Assembly (NCBI GenBank): GCA_037447655.1
Contig: JBBHKE010003440.1
Location: 31,649-50,315 of the forward strand
Reading direction: 5' to 3'
DNA length: 18,667 nt
Source: Zygnema cylindricum
Lineage: Eukaryota; Streptophyta; Zygnematophyceae; Zygnematales; Zygnemataceae
The notes below the pieces were generated by a model. That model did no database searches. It was not told the origin of the DNA and worked only from the letters and a program-made list of their open reading frames with translations. A program made the translations under genes and the position numbers. Shown here one piece after another: positions 10,218 to 17,430 of this stretch. The stretch's first letter is position 1. Every line of letters starts with the position of its first letter.

Positions 10218-10972
10218 TTAGCATGTAGAGGAGCTGGTCAACACAACTGAGGGCTCGGAACCGATATAGAGGCAGTAATGGTCAGCAGGGTTGAACGATA
10301 ATGGAGAAGAGAGGCACTCCAAGTGGAACCTTTGATCACCACCTGTACATGTATAAACCCTGTGCAAGCTCAACATCCCGTTAGTATCGTTGTCCACCAC
10401 ATGGAGAATATGTGGAGAGACCTTGGTGTGGATGGTATCAAAGAGATGACGCGAGTCAATGAGAAATCTAGGCTCAGTGAAACTATCTCTCATAGGTGGG
10501 GTGGCTGGAATGATCCTTTCTGGGAAAAGAGAGTCGCAATTGTCTTCCCTAAGGTCGACACTTGAAGATGCAGGGAGAGCGGAAGCCAAATGTGCCATAA
10601 TGGGCAACGGTTTGTGAGCCGAGACAAGAGAGAGGCAGATTTTGCGTCCCGAAAAATTAGAGGGACAAAATGAGAAGGTCTGATCATGCATATCTACTCC
10701 CCCACCGATTTAGAAGATAACATCCTGTCCCACTAAGCATTCGTAGTTGTTGCATTTGGTGACCAATGCTCGGACAAAAACCTCCACGGACTCACTCCCG
10801 GTTCCGTTACTAAACCGAAAGACAAGCGGGTCCTTCGTAATTCCAACCATCGGCTCCGTGGTACCGGCTGATGTGAGAAGCCGCGTAGACGTGGCTTGGA
10901 GCTTGTCTGCTGTCAGACCAAGCTTGAGCGCAAATCCAGATCCAAGGATCACAGGTTTGGCTTCGGTGTCCA
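10218..10972 (-). pseudogene. Retropepsin-like (aspartic protease) domain relic with C-terminal extension
   Basis: The minus-strand frame shows a retroviral-type aspartic protease pattern: LMDTEAKPVILG (about 10976-10940), LGLTADKLQ, LLTSAGTTEPMVGITKDPL, and a C-terminal NNYECLVGQDVIF. The catalytic D-T/S-G triad is altered to D-T-E, which should abolish activity. A TAA at 10710-10712 interrupts directly after DVIF, and the same frame continues as IGGGVDMHDQ for another ~165 residues to 10218. The pattern of a conserved hydrophobic-Gly stretch after LVGQ resembles retropepsin-like proteins found in plant transposable elements of uncertain class, as I recall them. The N-terminal ~40 residues of the open frame (from 11096) overlap the LTR-like block and are probably not part of the protein. 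The downstream extension is unrecognised. Confidence in the protease fold is moderate. Confidence 0.6.
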
Positions 10973-11017
10973 TGAGAGGGAGAGAAGGAGCAACACCATT
11001 GACGGAGAAGGAATTTT

Positions 11018-11790
11018 GAGAATTGTCCAGGAAACTGAAAATGCAGAAAAGAAGCAGAAGCAGTCTGCCTCTAACTCCTCTCTCCAGCTCCCACACTTGT
11101 CGGAGTCACTGAAAGTTAGAGAGGGAGATAGGGCCATGGCCGCCTATACTATCCCGACGGGGACAGATATTAGGGTGGTAGATTTTACCAAAATAAATTG
11201 GCGGCCCAAGATTTGAACTTGGTACCCGCCGTCCGCCAAAGTAGCCGGTAGCCGGTAGCCTTAGCCAACTAGTGTAAACCAGAGATATATGATATAGGGT
11301 TTCTTGATTATTTAAATGTTAACACGTAGGCTATTTTCATTCAACGGGATATTTAGACATAGATACAGTTTGTAATGTACGGCGACGGAACATCCGAAAC
11401 GGATACCGCACTATTTGTTTCGCCATGTTGTACAATGGTTGTACACAAATTACATCGGCACATGTACCTTTATGTACGATACACTCTTATAATTGGTGCC
11501 GTACTTCATTAGATAGAGTTTTAGAGAGAGATAGGACTTAGAAAATTTTGATAGATTAGACCCTCTCTCCCAGAGAGCTCCTGTACAAAAGGTCAACTTT
11601 GACCCTTTATAACTTACATCTCATGAGAGCAAATTTAGAGATTTTTTTTGCTTTTAACTCAAGAGAGTCTTGCCTTTACAAGGGTGGAGGTGGTCAGAGT
11701 TTTTGTCTGCCAGAGTGGCAGTAATTTTTGTTGAAACACAAAGGGGTCAGGGTTATTTTAGAAGCTTCGTGTGAGCTGCCTACTCTGAGG
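11018..11790 (+). mobile_element. LTR-like block L1, homologous to the minus-strand LTR at 17034-15874
   Basis: Landmarks match the minus strand of L2 in order: 11095-11141 (ACTTGTCGGAGTCACT through GCCATGGCC) with 16935-16890; 11423-11445 with 16333-16311 (20 of 23 identical, all differences C/T); GAGCAAATTTAG at 11627 with 16131; and CCAGAGTGGCA at 11710 with 16049. L2 has about 275 bp more between the first two landmarks. Boundaries are approximate: the left edge runs into the retropepsin relic and the right edge meets a copia pol end without an internal region between. It may be a solo or truncated LTR. Confidence 0.65.
11205..11280 (-). other. tRNA-like segment, antisense within L1
   Basis: On the minus strand a box A-like stretch (CTAGTTGGCTAAGGC) is followed about 45 bp later by a box B-like stretch (AAGTTCAAATCTTGG) and GCCGCCA. 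The middle holds duplicated CCGGCTA words and there is no proper cloverleaf, so this is a tRNA-derived relic rather than a working gene. It corresponds in position and orientation to a similar segment in L2. Confidence 0.4.
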
Positions 11791-11903
11791 TCCTCTGGAG
11801 GTCTCAGAGTTGCACTGAGCAGATGGTGGTTGATATAATGACAAAACCATTGCCTGCACCTAAATTACAATTTTGTTGGGAGGTATTTGGCTTAAGTAGT
11901 TAA
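11790..11903 (+). pseudogene. Copia pol C-terminus fragment
   Basis: The plus-strand frame ends at TAA 11901-11903. Its last ~27 residues read VVDIMTKPLPAPK, then LQFCWEVFGLSS, which is the typical end of Ty1/copia pol (the ADIMTKPL box and a terminal FG/LG segment just after RNase H). Weaker similarity reaches back to about 11790 (SCTEQM before the box). Everything upstream of that in pol is absent, because the LTR-like block L1 abuts here. A purine-containing tract and TGTTG follow 23 bp later, as expected for the 3' end of a copia element. Confidence 0.8.
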
Positions 11904-11926
11904 TAGAGTCTAAATCTTTAAATGAG

Positions 11927-12250
11927 TGTTGTTTTTGGAAAGCTTTAGTCCTCTCTATGCCTCGGGTGTGAGGAAGAGAGCTTTCAACACTTAGAATAAT
12001 TTGGTAGGGCCGGTATAATTTGGTAGGGCCGGTTTATTATTAACTTGATCTATTGTGATAGTGAGAGTGTAATTGTACTCTTTGGTCACTTGTTGGACAC
12101 ACGTCAGTGCTTAGGGCAAACGGTCTCAAATGATATCCGTGGGTGGAGGACACTCACCTAAGAATAAAATATATGTGTAAAGGCACATCTATGGTGCCGG
12201 TTTCAGAAAAGGGACCGAGGAAAAACAACGCCAATTTTCAAGATTTGTAT
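11927..12250 (+). mobile_element. Possible second LTR (start well placed, end uncertain)
   Basis: TGTTGTTTTTGGAAAGC begins 23 bp after the pol stop codon, preceded by AAATGAG, the position where a copia 3' LTR starts. Inside are an AGCTTTCAACA stretch that can pair with the start, a tandem TAATTTGGTAGGGCCGGT (11997 and 12015), the plant-LTR-like stretch GAGAGTGTAATTGTACTCTTT, and AATAAA at about 12162 as a possible polyadenylation signal. It does not resemble L1 or L2. The 3' end is guessed near ATAGGATCAGA (about 12250), a weak match to the initiator-Met primer-binding site. Confidence 0.4.
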
Positions 12251-12714
12251 AGGATCAGATTTAAGATAGTGCTACTCAACTTTTCGTTTTCAGTGTCATT
12301 CTACAAGTGAGACAGATTAGTGAATCAATTTCTGGTGGCTAGTAAAGTAGCCAGTTTTGGTTTGGAATGTCATGCCTTGATCACACGCGTATTCTCACAG
12401 CATTAGGTGTGTTAGGTAGATAGTTGTACAGCTAGTACGCCTCCATACGCTCAACAGCATAGCTTAGTGTGTATGTGTAAGACTTAACCATTTTTTACTT
12501 AGAAACAACTTTGGACCAAAAACTGTTTTTATGAAGTTTTTGTTAAATTTGACTGTAAATTACTCCCAAGATTTTAATCAGAAATATTTTTAATTTCTTG
12601 TATGTGTTCCTCCTGATATTATCTAGCGTAGTGTAGATTTTCAGATCTATTGGGCACTTGTGTTGGTTTTTGTGTTGTTTCAAATTTGTGTGTTTATGTA
12701 CTAGTTTTGTGTGA
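12251..12714. other. Possible element leader, no gene seen
   Basis: This stretch is T-rich with no sizeable open frame. If 11927-12250 is an LTR, it would be the untranslated leader before a gag start at 12715. No independent evidence supports this. Confidence 0.3.
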
Positions 12715-12807
12715 ATGCTTCAAGCTGATTTATATTCTGGGATGAGAATAACTAGCTCTTCTTCCTCTTTGGTACCAGCTGGTATTTTTAAACAAAATTT
12801 CTTCTAG
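12715..12807 (+). pseudogene. Possible truncated gag start
   Basis: A 30-codon plus-strand frame starts at ATG 12715 and contains ITSSSSSLVPAGIF, then a stop at 12805-12807. A serine run followed by a VPxF motif resembles the first residues of many copia gag proteins, where a (D/E)G-N segment would come next; here the 18-bp array begins instead. The match is short and could be chance, since serine codons also arise in the array. Confidence 0.25.
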
Positions 12808-14231
12808 TGGGACTCCTCTTTTTGGTTGGAGTCATTCTTCAGGTGCGGGTCTTTCTTCTCGTGCAAGTCCTTTTGGTGCAAATCCTACTTCTAGTGCAAA
12901 TCCTCGTTCTGGTGCGAGTCTTCCTTCTTGTACGAGTCCTCCTTCTAGTGCGAGTCCACTTTTTGGTGCGAGTCATTTTTCCGGTGCGGGTTCATCTATT
13001 TTTGGAAGTCCTTCGTCTTCTACGAGTCATTTTTTTGGTGCGAGTCTTTCTTCCTATGCGAGTCCTCCTTCTAGTGCTAGTCATCTTTCTAGTGCAAGTC
13101 CTCCTTCTAGTGCAAGTCTTGCTTTTGGTGCATGTCCTCTTTCTGTTGCGAGTCCTCTTTCTGGTCTGATCATTCTTCAGGTGTAAGTTTTGCTTCTGGT
13201 GTGAGTCTTGCTTTTAGTGCGAATCCTTATTTTGGTGCGCCCCTTTCTTTAGGTGCGAGTCCTTCTTTTTGTGCGAGTTTTCTTTCTCATGCGATTCTTT
13301 CTTCTAGTGTGAGTCCTCTTTCTAGTGCAAATCCTTCAATTAGTGTGAGTCTTTCTTTTGGTACGAGTCTTTCTTTTGGTGCCGGTAATTTTTTTGGTGC
13401 AAGTCATTCTTCTCGTGCGAGTCCCTTTTTTGGTGTTAGTTCTTTTTCTCGTGCGAGTCTTGCTTCTAATGCAATTCCTTTTTCTGGTGTGAGTCATTTT
13501 TTTGGTGCGAGTCCTTTTTCTGGTGCTGGTCTTTTTTCTTTTAGGGGTCTTTCTTCTGTTGCGCGTCCTCTTTCTAGTTCGCCTCCTCGTTTTGGTGCAA
13601 TTTCTTTTAATTGTGCGAGTCCTCGTTCTGGTTCAAGTCCTCCTTCTAGCGTTAGGCCTTTTTTTGGTGCGAGAGCTACTTTTGGTGCGAGTCGTTCTTC
13701 TCTTGCCAGTCGTGCTTCTGGTGCAACTCTTGCTTTAGTTACGAGTCTTGCTTCCAGTGTGAGTCTTTTTTCTGGTGTGAGTCCTCTTTCTCGTGAATTC
13801 ATTCATTTGGTGCGAGTCCTTCTTCTACTGCTAGTCCTCTTTTTGGTGCGAGTCTTTTTTTTGGTGGCAATCTTTCTTCTAGAGTAAGTCCTTTTTTTGG
13901 TGTGCGTCCTCTTTCTTTTGCTACTCCTCTTATTGGTGCAAGTCTTGATCCTAGTGTGAGTCCCTCTTCTATACAAGTTGTGCTTCTGGTGCGAGTCTTA
14001 CTTCTAATGCAAGTTCTCTTTCTGGTGCAACTCCCAATTTGGTGGGAGTCATCTTTTTATTCTTATCGTTTTTTTTGTTGCTAGTTTTTTTTCTATTGTT
14101 AGTTCTTCTTTTGGTGCGAGTTAAATTTTTTGATGTCAGCCTTTATTCAAGTGCGAGTCCTTCATTTGGTGTCGGTCCTTTTTGCAAGTCCTTCTTCTAC
14201 TGCAAGTCCCTTTACTTATGCGAATCATTTT
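12801..14231. repeat. 18-bp minisatellite, about 79 degenerate units
   Basis: The unit is close to CTTCTTCTGGTGCGAGTC. GTGCGAGTC or a one-base variant recurs every 18 bp almost without slippage across 1.43 kb. Because 18 is a multiple of three, several frames stay open. On the plus strand one (13132-13887, 251 codons) encodes a Gly-Ala-Ser-Pro-Ser/Phe hexapeptide repeat. On the minus strand one (13802-13494, 102 codons) encodes a Leu-Ala-Pro-Glu-x-Gly/Arg hexapeptide repeat. I see no start, domain or regulatory context that would make any of them a gene. Degeneracy rises at the right end (after ~14040). The array ends exactly where gag copy 1 loses homology to copy 2. Confidence 0.9.
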
Positions 14232-15819
14232 CAAGTGTCCCCACTAAGTTCCTCATAAGATCTACGTCTTCCGTACTCATATTTTTATCCATGATACTCA
14301 CCCCATTTTCTGAACTTTCCTCACTCTCTCCCATGGAATTCTTTCCGCTATCACTTTCGATTTTTATTCCCAATAAATATTTCTCCTCCCCTAAACCTTT
14401 CATTAAATATTCCTCTTCTCCCTTATCTTTTAAAACCCCCTCTAGATTTACATCTCCCCTTTTCTTGAAAACCGTTGAAGTCTCTTTTTCCGACCAGTTT
14501 TTTATTTCCAAAATATCTATTAAATTATCATCTTTATGTTTATTTTTCCTATTTTCAATTATAGATTCTAGATCTGACTTTCTATACTCCTTGACATCCA
14601 CATCATGTCTATCTCCCTTAAGTACCTCCCTTCCCTTTACTTCCTTTATACCTCCAAAAGCACACTGTTGTTTTTGTGGAATTTTTGTGTACTTTTCTCT
14701 CTTCTCCATTCTACCTATGTGGAGAAGTTCTAAGATTTATTTATCCTCTTTTTGCTCTTCCCTTTCTTCCTCCTCATCCACATTCAAACTTCTAAGTTCT
14801 TCTAAACAAGGGCACTCCTCCATATAATGACCCGATTCCCTACAAAAGAAACAAACACCCTTTTTCAAAGCTCCCCTTTCTTTTCCTCTCCCTCTCTTTC
14901 CACAAAAGTTCCGATAAGGTTTACTTTCGTCTTTCTTCCTCTCACCACGCTTCCGCTTGTCACCATCGTTCCTCTCATCACGCTTCCGCCAATCACCACC
15001 AGCTGTAAATGCATTCACCTTGTCTCTTCCCCTACAAAGCTTCAGAGTGCTTTCCCTCACAATAATTATCCCTATGGTAAAGTTGAAAGTCCATGAGGAG
15101 CCACCCATTGCTTGCATACGATAAATGATGTTTTCGTACTCATTTGGGAGTTTCATGAGTAGTGTATTAATCTTTTTTTCCTTGGATTCTACATATCCCG
15201 CACTAGCAAGCTCAACATATAACGCAGCAATAACATTACAAAACTCTATCATGTTACCGCCTTTATAAACATAGGCCTCTATTTCCTAATTTACAAACTG
15301 TTGCCTCTGAATAGTCTCACTCTTACAAATCTGGCTTGGTGTTTCCCAGATTTTCGAAGACTTGGTTAGACTTAAAAGAGTGATAGCTATGGACTTAGAT
15401 ACATATCGAAGTATCAGATGTTTTGCTATAGTGTTTTTATACTCGCAAATTTTACTATCATTTTCTTCAATTTTAATTATAACCCCTCTAAGTGGAGCTG
15501 TGGCGGAGAGCATAGCTCCCCTCACCATAAGTGTCCTTTTATCCTTCTCCCCTTTCCCCCCTACCATGGCAATATTTTACCCTTCACTTTCCGTTGCAAC
15601 TGAAATACAGTTGGATTTATGGGAAGCCCCAGATGATTCTCCGTAGTGAGTTCCTCCAAATCCAGATGGCGAACACCTCACTTATCCCGAAACAATTCCC
15701 CATAAGTGCTTTTCAAAAAGCAACCCCTCCATAGTAAACTCCGAATAAGTGAAGTCTGTTCCATCAAACATAGGCACCCTAGATGGTGGGCCCATAACCT
15801 GAAATTCTATGGGCTCCAT
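14212..15819 (-). pseudogene. Copia-like gag, copy 1 (5' part, decayed)
   Basis: Gag packages element RNA into particles. The N-terminus is a 45-codon frame from ATG 15819 to TAA 15682-15684 that includes PMFDGTDFTYSEF and LLFEKHLWGIVSG, the usual copia gag opening. A frame change follows, and the frame from 15567 carries the gag helical region (LTLTKSS-type, KIWETPSQICKSE, YENIIYRMQAMGG). TAG at 15286-15288 replaces a CAG present in copy 2. A CCHC zinc knuckle lies at 14853-14812 (CFFCRESGHYMEEC). TAA/TAG-type stop at 14737-14739 precedes an ILELLHIGRM stretch and a ~155-residue highly charged domain without protease or integrase motifs. Homology to copy 2 ends at 14232, after which the frame enters the 18-bp array and stops at 14212. 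Confidence 0.85.
14232..15468. repeat. Direct repeat, element copy 1
   Basis: This segment matches 17431-18667 in the same orientation. CAAGTGTCCCCAC starts at 14232 and 17431, and GATAGCTATGG occurs at 15382 and 18581, so the offset is 3199 bp at both ends. The first 100 bp differ at only about 3 positions, and divergence is higher elsewhere. The true repeat probably extends beyond the window. Confidence 0.95.
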
Positions 15820-15857
15820 TGCCCACGGAATACGCAGATCCAAAAGAAGCTAATCTA

Positions 15858-15873
15858 GATAGTGCCGACTCCA
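15858..15873 (-). promoter_or_regulatory. Possible primer-binding site of the gag-only element
   Basis: On the minus strand TGGAGTCGGCAC directly follows ...TATCAACT, the LTR 3' end. It starts with TGG, as all primer-binding sites do, but I cannot match it to a named tRNA. An alternative is that TATATCAACTTGG is a decayed initiator-Met site. It lies about 40 bp upstream of the gag ATG at 15819, the expected place. Confidence 0.35.
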
Positions 15874-17034
15874 AGTTGATATAAACCTAAATGAATGATC
15901 CCTTGACAATCAAAACCCCAATACACCTTCACCCGTGTGAAGAGAAGACCTTTTGTGTGCTCAGTTTCACCACAGAATGCAAAGCTTGAATATGTGTTTT
16001 GAACAATATTACCCACTTTGACTTTCCCACTGAATAAGTGCCACTCTGGAACGCAAAGACTCTAACCGACTAAACCCGTGTGTAGCTTGGACTCCGCTGA
16101 GTCCGCAGCAAAAAGAATCACTAAATTTGCTCACCTGAGCATTAAGTTATGGTTGGTGAAAGATGACCTTTATAGTTACAAGCTCTCTTAGAGAGAGGTA
16201 CCTAAATATCACTAAGTCTTGGTCTCCCTACTCACGACTACCTACTACTAAACCCTAGTCCAATAAGGACACTATATAGTACAAGAAGGTACAATGGGAG
16301 ATATACCTATTGTACGGCCATTGTACGACATGGTCTACAAGGTGACACAGGTCAAATCGGGAGCCATGGTTCCTCCTCCCATCTTCTCCGGTATCAAATA
16401 ATGTGACGCCACGTGGCACCGCGTGATGCTATCTCCGAATGCCGCCAAAAGCTCCCATCACGTGGCGGCTACAATGCCGGCCGTTCGATCAAGACATATT
16501 TTACATGGTTCAAATTCCCCTAGATGCCTGAATTGTTCATATTCGTTAGTCTGGTGTTAATTAGATGTCACGTATATATTTATTAATCTTTGAAACCCGT
16601 CAAGTGTATTGTTTCGTTAATGCCTTATTGGATAAGGCATACCACTTCTAATATTTCCATATACCTTGGTTCAAATCTGGTTAAGAGCAGCTTTTGGATA
16701 TTTGTTAGTTGTTTAGAATTCTCTACTTGTACGTTTATAATAACCTGTTGTACCCTACGTATTTTATCGTTCACTCTAGGCTATAGGCTAAAGCTAACGG
16801 CTAATAAAGATGTTGGGCAACAGGATCAAATTCTGATTCTGGCAGTCCTCTTTTGGTACAAACTACGAATTAGCCTATCCTCTTTAGACAGCCATGGCTC
16901 TAGCTCTCTCTCTGGTCTTAGTGACTGCAACAAGTATGGGGACCGGAGAGAGTTGAGCGAGAAGCAGGTTGCCTTTGCTGACTTACTCTATTTATTTTTC
17001 CAATATATACCTAGAAAATACATAAATTTCAACA
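15874..17034 (-). mobile_element. LTR (L2) of the gag-only copia-like element
   Basis: Read on the minus strand, the LTR starts TGTTGAAATTTATG at 17034, directly after a polypurine tract. It ends ...TTATATCAACT at about 15874, giving near-perfect inverted termini (TGTTGA and TCAAC). Length is about 1.16 kb. A TATATA core in a palindrome (ACTATATAGT, 16271-16280) is a candidate promoter in the middle of the LTR. It is followed on one side by gag copy 1 and preceded on the other by gag copy 2, so one LTR is shared by two internal regions. It is homologous to block L1 in the opposite orientation. Confidence 0.8.
16612..16690 (+). other. tRNA-Arg(UCU)-like segment, antisense within L2
   Basis: On the plus strand GCCTTATTGGATAAGGC resembles a tRNA D arm, ACTTCTAAT resembles the anticodon arm of plant tRNA-Arg(UCU), and CCTTGGTTCAAATCTGG resembles a T arm with box B. 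Spacing is close to that of a tRNA, but the anticodon and T stems pair poorly and no acceptor stem is seen. It is a tRNA-derived relic, antisense to the LTR. Confidence 0.45.
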
Positions 17035-17047
17035 CTCCCCTTATTTT
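17035..17047 (-). promoter_or_regulatory. Polypurine tract
   Basis: AAAATAAGGGGAG on the minus strand lies immediately before the LTR start TGTTGAAATT. This is the standard position and composition of the plus-strand primer of LTR retrotransposons. Confidence 0.8.
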
Positions 17048-17430
17048 CTAGTCTACTTTCTTTTCAATTCCAACGACAAATATAAATATATAAAATAATA
17101 TATATATATTTTTTTTCTTCTTTTATTTTTCTTTTTTCTTTTCTCCTTATAAAACTTTAAGTGAATACTCTCATTTTTTAAACGGTCCATTAAATGAGCT
17201 GAAATAAACATTCCATCTTGCTGATCACACATTTTATTAAGCATACCATTTTCTATAAATTCGAGCAAAGATTTTATCCCCCTTATCTCTTTTCCATACA
17301 TATTAACCAGCCTAATCACCAATCTGCAACACACACCCAGATGCTAACCCTTTTACAAGCACACCTCCATAAATGCCATCACTCCGATTAGTGATGTCAA
17401 ATCCATTAACCCCCAAATTTTCCCAAAAAA
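17048..17430 (-). other. 3' internal region of the gag-only element, no pol motifs
   Basis: Between the charged gag domain and the polypurine tract lie about 380 bp. A minus-strand frame at 17334-17053 (93 codons, beginning in the frame next to the end of the gag frame at 17312) reads through LVNMYGKEIRGIKSLLEF and ends in a lysine-rich stretch. I do not recognise it, and no protease, integrase, reverse transcriptase or RNase H motif is present. This part is absent from copy 1, where the 18-bp array takes its place. Confidence 0.55.

Noticed and set aside
11205-11280. Functional tRNA gene
   Set aside because: Box A-like and box B-like words are present, but no acceptor stem and no sound anticodon stem can be drawn.
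14039-14827. 262-codon plus-strand frame
   Set aside because: It is antisense to gag copy 1 and continues from the 18-bp array. Its Ser/Phe/Leu-rich product mirrors the charged gag domain, and the same shadow frame occurs over copy 2 (17373-17921).
16590-17051. 153-codon plus-strand frame
   Set aside because: It lies inside the LTR, antisense to it, and crosses the tRNA-like segment; no domain is seen.
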